DNA of 64,000 nucleotides from Luscinia megarhynchos (lineage: Eukaryota > Chordata > Aves > Passeriformes > Turdidae). The translations under genes were made by a program, and so were the position numbers. Position 1 is the first letter of the stretch. Every line of letters begins with the position of its first letter. This document shows positions 48,401 to 60,334 of this stretch, piece by piece. Location: NCBI GenBank assembly GCA_034336665.1, contig JAPFBE010000002.1:38853406-38917405 (forward strand). Direction: 5' to 3'. The notes beneath the pieces were generated by a model that had not been told where the DNA came from, did no database searches, and was given only the letters and a program-made list of their open reading frames with translations.

Positions 48401-51400
48401 TAAAGAAACACAACATTGCAGGCAAGTTCTTATCTCTCCCAGAGCATGGGAACTGTGCTGAGTATAATTGCAGATTACAAAAATATTCCCAGTGTCTAAA
48501 AAAAACGTTGTTCATTAAAACCAAGACTCAGATTTAACCCAATGCTACGAAAGGGGCAAATAACAACAACAACAAAAAAACCCGTGAGTGCTCCACACTT
48601 CACAGGAACATTTCTGGAAGCAATTTACATCAGCTGATCTAAATTTCTCAAGTAATTAGAAGTCAGAGACTCAAACCCTAGTACAGGTGGCCCAGCTATG
48701 CCACTGCAGTGGTAAACTTTGTGAGAAGTCAACAAAATTTAAACTACTGTTGACAGGCATATTGATCCTAGGGGCTTTGGTTCAACTACAACGTAAAAAA
48801 TAGTGATAATGAAGGTAATGTTTCATATTTCAGTCAAGATTGGTAATTTCTAATTTCTGTATAATTATTTCAAATTTCCGCCTTATTTAAGGTTTTTATA
48901 TTAATTCTGTATGGGAAATATAGCTGACTAGTACCAGATAATGCTTCCACTGCTCTAACAAAATTACTATTTTAATGAATAATTCTTAAAAATTAAACAC
49001 CTGAAAGTCAGACACCCCCCCCCTTTTTTCTTTCATATTATGTACTTCCTAAAAATTAAACCACTTACATGGAATGCTGCTACGAAGAATGTCAAAGCCA
49101 GAAAGTACAAGTTAGTATCAACAAAAATTCCTTTTACTTCATCTGCGTCCTTTTCTGAAAACCCTACAAAAAAGAACAAGTCACTGTGCAAGAAGTACCA
49201 GACAGTTCATTGCTGTTACGCTCAAGTCCAGTATGAAAGGAATCTTATGTCACCTGCACAAGTTTTGTTAAGGAATCATAAATCCAAAACATAATGAAAG
49301 CTTTATTGGTAAGATCCTAATCTACCTATATTTTGGCAAGTTGTTTAGCTTGCCCAAAAGCAAAATCCATCAGTTAGAAGACTTTAACTTATGTAATTAC
49401 AAGGTGTTTTGTAATGTGCCTTTAACATGTTGTGAAGCTGACCATCTGACAGACAAATGACAAGACACGTTAAATCATTTTGGCCTGAGCAGGAAGTAAA
49501 GAAAAAAGGTTTTACAAATTGGCCTCTGAGCTTTAGTTTGATACACAGGAAGAGTGAGCTTCACATCAAAAGCTGATAAATGAGAAAAGGACTACACTGT
49601 AAAGGACAACAAAAGTCAGTGAGAAACATGGTCATAGATGCAACACTGTAATTGAAGTTCACAGTTCTCATATGTGTGTATTTACACAATGCTGCATTTA
49701 TGGGAATAGTGCTTGAGCTCAAAACCAACTTACTTTGCCATCACAGCAAGACCATGGCCATTCTAAGTGATTTTGGACTTTTGCTACTAATCTGACTGTT
49801 CCAGAAACTACTCCAATAGGAAAATGTCAAACTTTATGTTTTACTATCTACATACTTAGGGGAACACATAGCATTTTACACAGGCCTTTTTCCAGGCAGA
49901 GGAGGTACTCTTGGGATGAGAGGTCCTGATATCTGTGTCTATCATAAGACAACGGAGGCATAGAATATGAAAATTTCAATTCTGAGGAGGCTCACAAAAC
50001 ATTATGGAGAGGTGAGGGTGGACAAATGCCCTACACAAACTCTGAGGAAGCAATTACTTGACTTTTTCAAGACAGTTATGTTTAGAAGACATACTTCTAG
50101 CTTTAATATATATTAGCCTGAGCTAAGGAGAGGCAGTTGGTTTTTACTTAGTATGGCCTGTCTGTATTTCACTGCAGATGTATGGCTACAGTGAGCAGCT
50201 GTGTACACCTTATATCAAAGGTATTCACTGATCCAACTTTTCTGTTCCATGGATGATAGGGGAAACCCATGGTGAAAAGGCTCTTCTTGATTATGTGCTG
50301 TACTGCTTTTACAGACTACTATCCAAATAAAATTAATCTTAAATATGGCTAGTTCAGCTCTGCATTCTTGTTCCCTACCACATGTCAACATATATTTTTA
50401 TCTTTAACTTAAGGTGAAACAACACAAGATTTGTAGCATCAAATCTCTTCAACAGCTATCCAGAAAAACGTGTCATCTATGTACATAAAAGAAACAAATT
50501 AAGGGTTAGTTGTGGTTTCTTGGCCTAAAGGCATTAAAGGTAAGCATACCAAACTGCTGGAGAGAGTACACAGCATCCTGCATGTGGATCCAAAATCGGA
50601 GTTTCCCAAGAGATATTTTGTCATATGACACTGTAAGAGGTAGCTCTGTTGTTGAACGATTTATAACCTGCATTTCAAAGACATGTTTCATTGTTAATAG
50701 CAGAAAAATGGCAACAATTACTTCCATTATTTTTTTAAAATAAAGTGATTGTATTGCACTATAATTTGATCACACAATTTTAAGAACTCTTTTTTTTTTT
50801 TTTTTTTAAGGGAATAAGATCTTAGACTTCTACACTGTGCTTGAAGTCTTTCTGTTTTTTCCAGGAAATGTTAAATTAGCAGTTTGATCTGTTCAAGTTC
50901 CTATTGCAACCTCATGGTTCCTATACAAATGCCTCTGAGATGGCAGAATACATTGGGAAAAGTGTGCTTAAGATAACTCTTTTGACAGTTCTTCTCTGAA
51001 TGTGTATGTGAAGATTACCTAAACTAGAATATTATACAAAAACCCCAAAAAACTCAACCAACAAACAAATTGTATCCCTAAGGCCACAGTCACAAATGTA
51101 CTTCATTGAGGCTGATTTTGAGAGAAATTGAAAGGGTAGGGAAGCAAGATGATGTCCCTAGCTCAGACTAATGAAAACACCATAGATAAAGCTAAGTAAC
51201 ATAACTTTGGGACCTGGGGTGTCACAAAAACTTTCTTCCTGCACCCCAAAAATTAAATCTCTGCTAATCCTACTGTATCATTTACATGTTACTTAAGGTG
51301 GAAAAAAAAAAAAAGTCTTAAATTGCCTCAGCTCCTTCTGCATGATAGCTGTCCATGTCCACCTCTCAAAAAGATTTAAAAAAACAACAAAAACTCCCAA

Positions 51401-54400
51401 AACTCCCTTGTCCTCTCAGACATTAGAATACTCAGCAGCTATCTCAGAACAAGTTCAGGCGGTCTGTTTTACATTTCCAAGGATAGTTCAGGATGACAGA
51501 TTGGCAGGCACTCCTTGCAAGAGTTCAAGACCTATTACTCCAGGATCCTAATTACTCCCAATCATAATTCCCTTCTCAGACCTGCTACTCCACACTGCAT
51601 CTGTTTCCACAGTAATTAGTTAGCTGACACCTAACTGAGGTGAATGGACTTCTTCTAGTTCTTGTGACACAGAACATGGTTTTAGGCTCCCCACTTATCA
51701 CTTAGATGGGAACTGAGGGCTATTTTCCCATTCACTCTTTCGTCCAGTGAGTACAAACAAATCTCAATTTCACCACCCTCCCAAGATCGTGTAAGCTTTT
51801 CAGATGGGCAGAACATGCAGGCATATGAGGGAGAGGAAGGGAAGCTGAGACAGCAGAGAGAAAAGCTTGGGAAACTAGAACAGTGTCAGGTATCTCTGAA
51901 CTGAATGGAACAAAAAATCAAGTGTGGTTACAGCTGACTGTAGAGAACATTGGCAAGATTCTACAGCTGTTTACCGAAAACTGTATAAACATCTTTCAGA
52001 CTGCTTCTCCTTTCCAAAGGATTCCTGTAATTAAATTAGTCTCATTCAATTTCTCAGTGTCAAAGACAGCATTAACATTTATGGGAGAAAGGGAGAAGAA
52101 ATTTTATCTGCAGAGGATGGACAAGAAATAAAAATTTTGCAGCATGTGGCAAATGCACTCTCTACAGACAAAGAATTACTATGGAGGAATTAGGGGTAGT
52201 GTAGGGAAGAAAACTGAATTATAATAGAAGACAGAAATTGGAATTCTCCAACACCAAAAGCTAAAATAAAGGCAAGATTAGAAGAAGGAATTCTTTCTGA
52301 ATAAACAACTTAAAGCCCGCAAGTGGTGCCTCACAACCTCGATGTGAGTGTGATGGTTGCTAAGCCTTTGAAAGCTAGCAGTGACCAAATCCCTGAATAC
52401 AACCTACTCTTGCAGTATGGCATCAGAGCATCACACATTACTTCTTGTACTCTACTTAATCAATATTACAAAACAGTGTGCAAATACTGCAAGTTCAGCG
52501 GTATGAATTTTTAAATTATCTCTCTAATAAATTCTGTGCAATCCCCAAAACACCAGCATTTAAGCACATCTAACAACATGAGGAACACAATCTCTAGACT
52601 GCAGTACTCACCACAGAAGACCTACATCTTGATCGAAATCAGAGTCAGTTGACAATCTATACAGCCCAGAAAAAATGCATCTTCAGCTCCATGACTTTCA
52701 GGTCAGGCATAGAAAACAGGCATTGTCTGTGGCCCTATTTACAGTCAAATATTAACCTGGCTTCACAAAAGCTGTACACTTTCTCTCCTTATGCTTTCCT
52801 GCTCTTCACTTACCCCTCATTCTCTCACAGAATATTTACAAGACCACTCTTTCTGCATGGCTTGAAAGCAGTTTGGCCAGTCACTACTAAGACATCACAT
52901 AAGCCAGTGCTGAAGGGGAAGTTTGCAGGTTTTAGTGGAACAGCCTTTTCAGCACTTCCCAGGATCTTCAATGACTTTCTAAGGCAGTAAGTTGCAACAG
53001 CATTAATTGTGGCATGCATGACAACTGCAGCAATGTTTTTAGTAACATGAGAATGCTGAATTTATTTGTAAACAGGGTACATGACTTGACCAGTTAAAAG
53101 CTCACATGAATGTACTGAACTGGATGAGCTGTGATAAAACTTAAAACAAAGGACAACAATAAAAACATTACTAATCTATATGTAAAGAAATACTGGACAA
53201 AACAATCTGCTGTTAATACTTGCAACTGATGCTCAGGAGTTTATTTTATTGCACAAAATTGGGGTGGAAGGGACACAAATTTGAAAGATTCTCCTGAACA
53301 CTAAGTAACAAAATCCTTTGCCTGAGCTAAAGTAATGAACTGGAGAGACAATTTAGAAGGTTTATGGGAAGTTTACATCTACAAAGGCTAGAAGATGCAT
53401 AATGCAGATATGCTCATTTAACAGCTTTGAGACAGTCACCAAGACTGCTGTTCCCAGTAACTCCAATTACCAAAATCCAGTCAGTGCAACTGTAAAGAAC
53501 TGCAAGGCTTAACTAAGAGCTGCTAAGATCAACATGATTTAGATACATGGGACTGCCATGTGTAACCTGCAGCAAAGGAACTGCATGATTTCCTACAAGA
53601 CAAGAGTTGGGCAAAAACTCAATACAGAAAATTATATATATAATTTTGGTTTGTTCTGTTTTGTTTGCTGGAGTGACTGAATACTAAAGCAGCTTGCCCA
53701 TAGAGGCTGTGGCCTCTCCATCCTTGGATATAACCAAAATTCAACTGGAAAAAGTCTTGAAAAACTCACTCCACGTGATCCTACTCTGAGAAGAATTGAC
53801 TAGCAATCTCCAGAAATCTCATCCAACTTCATCCTTCTGTAATTTCATTACCAAAGTTTCAAAGTCTTGATTTCCTGATTTATTTGAGTGCACAAAATCA
53901 CTGGACATATCGTAACACTAAACTTTTGGGTGCTCAAGTTAGTCTAACATGATAGAGTACAGCACCAAGAAATTTAACCACAAGTGAATTTTGAGGAGAA
54001 AAGAAAATAGTTACTGAACTTATCTCAAGTGTAGCTCCACTATCAGCTGTGGATATTGTCAATATGCCTAGAAGACATGAGAAACTACTCTGGGATGATA
54101 ATACAACTTCTTCACACCAGGAAGTCAAACTACTGAAGAGACTGCTCCTGCCACTGCTGGTGCTACAGTGATGTCCTCCATATGCACCCAAAAGGCAGAA
54201 GCAAAGGAATCCAAACAACTTTGGTGGAATAGAAGACAGTGATTGACAGATAATTCTGCCAAAGAGAAGTCTCAAAATCCAGATCTTGCTTCTGCAGTTA
54301 CCACAGTAGGTCACATTAAGTTAAACGGTCACTGAGTCTGTTTGTGCATTTATACTTTTCCATTACAGCAAACAACCTATGAAAAAATCTTAATTAAAAC

Positions 54401-57400
54401 AACATCGAGGATTACTGTTAAAACTGTTAAATGTAATTAAAAGTATTCTATTACTCACCATCAAATCTTTCACTCTGTTGCTTAGTTGATCAATAAATAA
54501 TATTGGAAGGTAATGCACTGTCTTCCCCAACTGAACCCTAGGATGTTTAAACATGGATTTTATGACTATAGTGATCCAGAAAGAAAACTACCTTTATTCA
54601 AATTAGCACTCATTCATCACTTTCAGTTCTACCCATGTAGAAACTTCCCACCATCTTCTCAGGCACATTTTCTTTTAACACACAGTAAGAAATTAGCCAC
54701 TAGCCTAGAAACATTCTTTCATTGAAAGATATCAGTATTGAAAAATTTTGTTTGTTTTCACTCTTCTGCAGAAAGACAGAATAAGCAAATAAAAATACAA
54801 ATGCAATTGATTGTGATGATGCTGAAGCTTTTGCATGACCAAGGGAAATTTAAAAGTCTGTGGAAGAGAAACATGCTGAAGTTTACCACCATATATTTTA
54901 TCCTTTGTTTCAAATATCCCCCTCCTACTGTGACCATGACATCCCTCCACCATCTCCCCCACCTATCGATGCCTGGCAGGACATCAATCACGCTCTGGAC
55001 AACATGCAACCAAGAATGTGATGGCTGATGCACAGATGGGAAGGTCAGATCCTACTCCAGGGACTGTATAAGGAGCAGAAATCTTCTCTGCCATCTACAG
55101 AAGCTCCCATTTGGATTGCTCTATCACCTCACCAACCTGATGAATCCAGTAAAAATTTCCTAGCCTTCATGCCTTCTATAAAATTGGTTACTGTAAAGTT
55201 ATCCAGCAAATTATGACCTACATGCAGTTGCTTTGTCAGCATCTTAGAAAAGTATTTAGCCCACTGCCCTAACAGAGACAAATTCTTAAAAGTCTTCACT
55301 AGAAAGGCAGTTATCTACACTGTGATGTTCTTGGTAAAAACCTATGGAAGTAGCAGCATGGAGATTTTTAAAGCCTGAAATTTGAATTTTAGCTGTTGAC
55401 GAAAGAAGTCTCTATGCATGCTAAGAAAGACTGCATATTAAACACACAATGTCCAACAGTAACACAGAAAAGTACTAAACTGAGGCTCAAAAATAGTGCT
55501 TGGTTATTTAACTGAAGTGATTTAGATTTCTGTGTAATAACTATGATTAAAGCTATTTGTGAAGTTAGTGAAATTGCAGCAGGTTATTTAATAAAAATTT
55601 TTTTCTAATTTCCTGTATAATGCAATAACAAAAAAGCACTCATGCAAATCAACAAGAAAGAACTTCCTCATCCACGAACCCCAGTCCAACAACCCCTTTG
55701 TGTTATGGGTGTATCTATTCTGTCTGGAAAGCTATCCCAGAACCCTGGGGTTTGCTGGTTAACCAATTACTTCTGGATTTAAGAAGGTACTTGTAGAGAA
55801 AGGCATCAACATACAGCAGCACAAGGATACACAGCTCTACTTACACCCTTGACACTGGAAGCAATTGAAGCAAGATATGAGCAGAAGCTACTGCCTGTAC
55901 CTAGAGGCCTAAAAACCCATCCCTGTTAGTTAGGATTTTCTTGAGGAAAATAACACAACGTAGGAACACACACTGTCAAAGTAAAATAAAGCAAATTGTA
56001 AAGGGAGGAAAAAAAGACATCATCCTAGGACATCAGATGTGCCTCTTCAGCACTTCAGTTTGTACAGTCTTACTTGCAGGTGAAGGATAATTGGAAACGG
56101 TCAAAGGATGGCAATTGCTCTGAAGGCCAGGACAGGTGGAAAACAAATAGGTTTGAGGTCTGCTGTAGCATTTTACCTGTGTCTTTGTAGTCCTTCTTTG
56201 CCTTACTAAGGTAACTCCACATAGAAAAAGTATTCTAAACTCTGAGCTGCCCAGGAACCAAGCTTCTCCAGTAAGGCTTTACTAGTACATATATCTTAGC
56301 AGCAATTTGTAACTAACAAAATGCAAGCAGTAAGAGCATCTGCTCTTGTCTCTAGGTGCCCATTTAAACATAAAATACTAAAGAAAGTCAGGGAGGACTT
56401 TTGAAGAAATGTGCCATAAGTTTATAACAACATGTCTGACAAAATTAAGTCATCGACTTACATTTTCATGTAACGGTGAACATCAGCAGGGAGGGATGAC
56501 CCATCAAACACAAAATCTTCCACCATGACATTTAAGGTCAGTCTTGACCTCCAGTGAGAGACAGGTTCATCCAGGGCATTGGTCTGTTTTTCTGCTTCAA
56601 TTTGCTTTTAAAAAAGAATAAAAATACATACTGCTAACCAACTCAAAATTTTGAAGAGGGTAATAATCTAGGTCACAGAATCCAGGGAGTCATTAACTAT
56701 ATCAAAAATCAGAAGCCTACCTAAGAAACAATTTTCCTCAATTTTGATCAGATCAAGTATTTTACTCAAATACAAAGATGGATTTTAAAGGCTCACCACA
56801 ATCTGACACTGGAAAACATCAGTGTCTATTCATAGCCTTGTTCATCAAGAAGGAATATTCATCTAATTAACCTTCATACCTTAGGAATGTGGATACTTAT
56901 AAGAAAAAAATCAGTTTGAAGTCAGGGTTTTACAGTAATCAGATGTTACTTCAAAACAGGCAAAAAGGATGTGGATGATCAACCAAACGTTATCTGTTTG
57001 TCTTTATATCTTATTCTGCTATTTTACAACAGCAAAGCATATTATTTCACATTAATTCAATTTACTATAGAAAGCAGCACCATGCTGTTACAAAGCAATA
57101 CAGTTTTTCTACCAAAAGCAATGAATCCTTGAAGTGAAGCAATTATTGCTAACTAGGGAAATGTTTAATAACTAGCCAGTGTTTTAAAGAGCTCTGCCTC
57201 TGCTCTGCTGAGTGGTCTGCATGATAACCAAGAAGAGGACTTTGACTTTTTTTTTTCTGTTGTATCATCATTAGTCTAAAGGTGCAAGCACAGCAGATAC
57301 TAACACTAGAAGTGTCTATTAAGAAATTACTTATTTTTCAGATATTCTTCTATAGGTGGAACACACACCTACCTGTGTGGCTGATTCACCAGTGAGCAAA

Positions 57401-60071
57401 TTAATCTCTTCTGGTTTGGGGACCATGTACGTGGTCAGAGGGCTTACTACATGCACCTGCTTACCATCATGCCAAGGCAAAATGCCAGCATGATGAAGAA
57501 ATACAAATGCATATAATGTGCCATTATTTCGGGTTTTCTTTGGTACAGAGACATTCACTGTCCTAAAATACAAAAGAAATATGTTATGAGATGACATAGC
57601 ACATGCTGAAATATTTAGCTATTACTAAACATTTGGGTTGCCTGGAACACAACAATTATTTCTGGTTAGCACGTTCCATGGCTGGATGGGATCATTTTTT
57701 ATACGCGAGTACATATCACAATATATGCATTTCCAAAGTTTCACTATTATATTAAGATAGTTTAACCTTTGTCCACTTCTTACTTCATTGCCCTAGATAA
57801 CATAAGACTGCATCATCAATTCTTTCGTTGCTTTCCTCTACTGGTAAGTTACAGGGCCAAAATTATGACAGCACTTGTAAAACAAACAGCCTTCACGTGC
57901 TAAACATGTATCACAGATCATACACACAATAAAGAAAAGAAAATCACAATGTTTGACCATGCACTTTGCATTAATAAAATATCTTCTCAGCTATGACATG
58001 CCAAGCAGAGAACTCTAAACTGGAGCCCCAAACCATGAAGTCACTCCCTTTGCACTAGCCAAGAAATCATCCTACTTGCACCCTTGCATAATGCCTCCTC
58101 TATTCCTGCAGTCGTGCTCAGCTTATTCTGCTCTGAATACTTTCAATGGCTTAGCAGACCCTGCCAATAAAACAATTCTTATAAGGTCTGTCAGAGATGA
58201 AGTTCAATATGACCTAAACTGCAACCAACAAGTTCCTTAGTCATAGAAAATGAAGACAGTAAAATAACCTTGAAGACTATGATGAGAGAGTCAAGAATGG
58301 GGCAATTATTTTAAACAAACAAACAAAACGAAAGTGAGACAGCAAATATGAAGAACAAAACAAGTAGTTCCAGTCATTTTACTTGCTCAGAGGCACATGT
58401 AGAGTGCAGTGTTCTACTAAAAATTTCTCTAAGGGCACAGTCTTGGCACCAATATCCCTTCTGAAGATCCCCAAACCCTAGACTATCAGAAAGGAAGTGA
58501 TTCTTTTCTCATGTGATTTTTAGCCGAAAAATAGTTATGGAAGAGTGTGTTGATAGGACACAGGACAGGAGAACACAGTTTGATGCCCAAGTCTCCTGTT
58601 TCTGGTCTGAAGCAACAGCAATAAAGAACAAAACAAAACATGTAGCCAGTGTCCTACCTATGTGATTAGAGGCAAATCTCAAGCATTTCCAGGCACATTT
58701 TTCTTTAGATTTTCTCAATGGAAAGTAATTTTTACTATTATAAGCAAGGCACACTTTTGCAAAATGTTTGCCTATATGGCTGAGAACAGCATGCTGATCC
58801 AAGCTAACCAATAGTGAAATCTGTCTTGGCTCCACGCACACTTCCATCCACGTAACTCTGAGTCAGGATGCACACTTTAGAATCCACAAAAGAACTCTGA
58901 TACCTTGGATACTACTGGTCCAGATCCTTACCTTTCAAATTTGGACTCAATATCAAAATCCTCCACATTCAAAACAAGATCTATGTTACTCTCAGTACCA
59001 ATGCTTGACCGTGTGGTAGTGTACACGCTTAACTGAAATCAAAACACAGCACAGAGAAATCAGGAGTATGGAAATAAATTCATGCATAACTAACTACATT
59101 TAGAGCACAGGTCTGTCTTTCAGCTTCACTAATTCTCCCAGTTGCAGGAAGATTGTACACACAGGGAAAGAAAACAGTGTACTCAAAAAAAAGTCTTTCA
59201 GCTCCTTTTGGGGGCAGAAACAAAGACATTAAATATATTTTGATGGGATGACCTGTTCTGGAAGTTGAAGGAAGTGGAGCCATTTCACAGAACCAGAGAC
59301 CCTGTCAGTAGAGAAAAGGGTCTCTGTCAGGGCTGGAAAGGACCTCTGGAGATCACCTTGTCCAACCCCACTGCCAAGGCAGGGTGACAGGTAACAAGGA
59401 ACACATTTAGATGGGTTTGGAAGGCCTCCAGACAGGGAGACTCCACCATCTCCCTGGGCAGCCTGTTCCAGTGCTCTGCAACCCTCAATATAATGAAGTT
59501 CTTGCTCACTTTGAAGTGAGAGTTCTTGTGTTTTAGTTTATGGCCATTACTCCTCATCCGGTCGCCAGGCACCACTTAGAAGAGTCTGGCACCATCCCCT
59601 TGGCACCCATCCTTCGAGATATTTATACGAGTCAAGGAGACACTTTCTCAGTCTTCTCTAGACTAAACAGGCCCAGCGTTTGTTCCGCAACGCTGCTCTC
59701 ACAGTACGTGTGCGATAGCAGATACACGAAATCAGTAAAAAACACGAACCCAACCGTGCACCAGCCATGGGAGCTCTCCGCAGGCCCGGCACCACCGAGA
59801 GGGCGTGGGAGCGGCTCGCCAGGGAGGAGCAGGGGCAGAGAGCACGGACAGGGGGCAGGGCCGGGGTGGCGCCGAGGGCCGTGCCCGCCCCGCTCACCTG
59901 AAGCTTGGGCCTCCGAGCCAAGTAGGGCCAGACGCAGCCCCCGGCCGCGCCGTCCGCCGCCGCCGGGCAGGGCCGCGTGTAGACGATGCCGTACATGACC
60001 CAGCAGGTGTGCGCCACGTAGACGGCGAACACGCCCACCACCAGGCTGGTGAAGGAGCTGCGGCTCAGCAT
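36403..60071 (-). CDS. CLPTM1L: CLPTM1-like protein, ER membrane lipid scramblase
   Basis: CLPTM1L (CRR9) is a multi-pass ER membrane protein of the CLPTM1 family, reported to flip glucosaminyl-phosphatidylinositol during GPI-anchor synthesis and linked to cell survival and cisplatin response. Seventeen exons join in frame, all with GT-AG introns: 1620 bases, 539 residues plus stop, against 538 in human. An N-terminal membrane segment (about 10-33) precedes a long luminal region with N-glycosylation sites NVS and NGT (exon 3) and NRS (exon 6). Further hydrophobic segments lie in exons 7-8, 9, 12, 13-14 and 16. The start at 60071 matches the human [11 protein letters not shown] block. The gene is head to tail with TERT, its usual neighbour. 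Oddities are a changed C-terminus ending KKGS and a diverged exon 10. Confidence 0.97.
37374..37489 (-). CDS. CLPTM1L: CLPTM1L exon 16
   Basis: It encodes [20 protein letters not shown], then [18 protein letters not shown] (residues 476-513), the most conserved C-terminal block of the family. Acceptor TTGTAG, donor GTACAA, which is a weaker donor than the others. Confidence 0.96.
40540..40584 (-). CDS. CLPTM1L: CLPTM1L exon 15
   Basis: A 45-base exon encoding [15 protein letters not shown] (residues 461-475). Acceptor TTTTAG, donor GTAAGT. The intron to exon 14 is only 82 bases, the shortest in either gene. Confidence 0.95.
40667..40722 (-). CDS. CLPTM1L: CLPTM1L exon 14 (membrane segment)
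   Basis: It encodes [18 protein letters not shown] (residues 443-460), identical to human. Acceptor TTCAG, donor GTAAGA. Confidence 0.95.
41010..41044 (-). CDS. CLPTM1L: CLPTM1L exon 13 (35-base exon)
   Basis: The smallest exon in the window encodes [11 protein letters not shown] (residues 431-441). Acceptor TGTAG, donor GTGAGT. Phase is 1 in and 1 out, so it cannot be skipped without a frameshift. Confidence 0.93.
42833..42915 (-). CDS. CLPTM1L: CLPTM1L exon 12 (membrane segment)
   Basis: It encodes [20 protein letters not shown], then LLNVKYK (residues 403-429). Acceptor ATTAG, donor GTAGTG. Close to human [16 protein letters not shown]. Confidence 0.95.
43548..43598 (-). CDS. CLPTM1L: CLPTM1L exon 11
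   Basis: A 51-base exon encoding [17 protein letters not shown] (residues 386-402). Acceptor TGCAG, donor GTAAGA, phase 0 at both ends. Confidence 0.92.
44592..44657 (-). CDS. CLPTM1L: CLPTM1L exon 10
   Basis: This 66-base exon encodes [20 protein letters not shown] and FQ (residues 364-385). Human, as I recall it, has TIFWRGLMPEFQ, so this is the least conserved short exon. Acceptor CACAG, donor GTATAG. Confidence 0.9.
46021..46124 (-). CDS. CLPTM1L: CLPTM1L exon 9 (membrane segment)
   Basis: It encodes [20 protein letters not shown], then [14 protein letters not shown] (residues 330-363), mostly hydrophobic. Acceptor TCTAG, donor GTGAGT. Confidence 0.95.
47463..47547 (-). CDS. CLPTM1L: CLPTM1L exon 8
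   Basis: It encodes [20 protein letters not shown], then MIGMSTKA (residues 301-328): the end of a membrane segment and a basic loop. Acceptor TGCAG, donor GTATGG. Confidence 0.95.
49015..49029. repeat. C9T6 homopolymer pair
   Basis: Nine C followed by six T, about 40 bases into CLPTM1L intron 7. On the coding strand it is A6G9. Confidence 0.9.
49069..49163 (-). CDS. CLPTM1L: CLPTM1L exon 7 (membrane segment)
   Basis: It encodes [20 protein letters not shown], then [11 protein letters not shown] (residues 270-300), which opens the first membrane segment after the luminal region. Acceptor TTGTAG, donor GTAAGT. Confidence 0.95.
50550..50667 (-). CDS. CLPTM1L: CLPTM1L exon 6
   Basis: It encodes [20 protein letters not shown], then [19 protein letters not shown] (residues 230-268). 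NRS is an N-glycosylation sequon. Acceptor TGCAG, donor GTATGC. Nearly identical to human. Confidence 0.97.
50790..50807. repeat. T18 homopolymer
   Basis: Eighteen consecutive T, in intron 5 about 120 bases upstream of CLPTM1L exon 6 on the coding strand. It may be a length-variable microsatellite. Confidence 0.9.
53685..53860 (+). mobile_element. CR1 LINE fragment, diverged
   Basis: AGCTTGCCCATAGAGGCTGT, CTCTCCATCCTTGGATATAA and CACGTGATCCTACTCTGAGA follow the order of the CR1 3' consensus blocks. Divergence is high and the ends are approximate. Confidence 0.65.
54459..54537 (-). CDS. CLPTM1L: CLPTM1L exon 5
   Basis: This 79-base exon encodes [20 protein letters not shown], then RVKDLM (residues 204-229). 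Acceptor CCTAG, donor GTGAGT. Human has [11 protein letters not shown] at the same place. Confidence 0.94.
56462..56604 (-). CDS. CLPTM1L: CLPTM1L exon 4
   Basis: It encodes [20 protein letters not shown], then [20 protein letters not shown] and DVHRYMK (residues 156-202). Acceptor AAAAG, donor GTAAGT, ending two bases into a Met codon. Phase and order match human. Confidence 0.95.
57373..57562 (-). CDS. CLPTM1L: CLPTM1L exon 3
   Basis: It encodes [20 protein letters not shown], then [20 protein letters not shown] and on to LLTGESATQ (residues 93-155). This is the most conserved luminal block and has two N-glycosylation sequons. Acceptor TTTTAG, donor GTAGGT. Confidence 0.97.
58932..59032 (-). 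CDS. CLPTM1L: CLPTM1L exon 2
   Basis: It encodes [20 protein letters not shown], then [13 protein letters not shown] (residues 59-91). Acceptor TTTCAG, donor GTAAGG. It is 101 bases and ends two bases into an Arg codon. Confidence 0.95.
59318..59680 (-). mobile_element. CR1 LINE 3' region in CLPTM1L intron 1
   Basis: It begins GGGTCTCTGTCAGGGCTGGA with GACCTCTGGAGATCACCTTG, then GGGCAGCCTGTTCCAGTGCT, TCTTGCTCACTTTGAAGTGA and CTCATCCGGTCGCCAGGCAC. This is a clear antisense CR1 3' end. It stops about 220 bases from exon 1, next to the CpG island. Confidence 0.92.
59898..60071 (-). CDS. CLPTM1L: CLPTM1L exon 1 (residues 1-58)
   Basis: It encodes [20 protein letters not shown] with [15 protein letters not shown], the N-terminal membrane anchor. 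An alanine- and glycine-rich stretch follows, and then [10 protein letters not shown]. It is a few residues longer than human there. Start context has A at -3. An in-frame ATG at 60167 would add 32 residues but lacks family support. Donor GTGAGC. Confidence 0.95.
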
Positions 60072-60200
60072 GCTGACAGTGCCGCTGGCGCTGCCGGCGG
60101 CCGCCCCCGCCCCCCGCCGCAGCCCCGCTCGGGATCCGCCGCCGCCGCTCGCGCATCCCCCACGCACCGCCCGCCCCGTCCCGCCCCGCCGGACTGCGCG

Positions 60201-60210
60201 TCACTTCCGG
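60201..60210 (-). promoter_or_regulatory. ETS-type site CCGGAAGTGA
   Basis: TCACTTCCGG on the plus strand reads CCGGAAGTGA on the CLPTM1L coding strand, followed by CG. This fits the GABPA/ELK consensus with an adjoining half CRE. It lies 130 bases upstream of the start codon, a typical distance for TATA-less housekeeping promoters. Confidence 0.6.
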
Positions 60211-60320
60211 CGCGCGCGGGAGGCCCCGCCCCTCCGCCCGGGCCGGCGCCGGGAGCCGCGCGCGCCCCGCGGGCACCGAACGGCCCCGCCCGCGGCGCGC
60301 GCTGCGGAGCGGCGGGGCGG

Positions 60321-60334
60321 CCGCTAGGGGGCGC
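60321..60334 (+). promoter_or_regulatory. CTCF-type site
   Basis: CCGCTAGGGGGCGC matches the CTCF core consensus CCASYAGRKGGCRS at 13 of 14 positions; only position 3 differs. It lies 250 bases upstream of the CLPTM1L start, at the outer edge of the CpG island. Confidence 0.65.

Larger units (their letters stand above)
36482..59897 (-). other. CLPTM1L: CLPTM1L introns: contents
   Basis: Introns are AT-rich. Intron 1 (59033-59897) holds a CR1 near exon 1. Intron 5 (50668-54458) holds a diverged CR1 piece at about 53685-53860 and an 82-residue frame at 51883-52131 with no known match. Intron 6 (49164-50549) holds nothing named. Intron 7 (47548-49068) holds a C9T6 tract at 49015-49029. Intron 15 (37490-40539) is the largest 3' intron and holds only unclassified sequence. 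The other introns show no repeat or RNA gene I can name. Confidence 0.65.

Noticed and set aside
53630..53660. AT palindrome AATTATATATATAATT
   Set aside because: A simple AT-rich palindrome, common in introns, with no associated feature.
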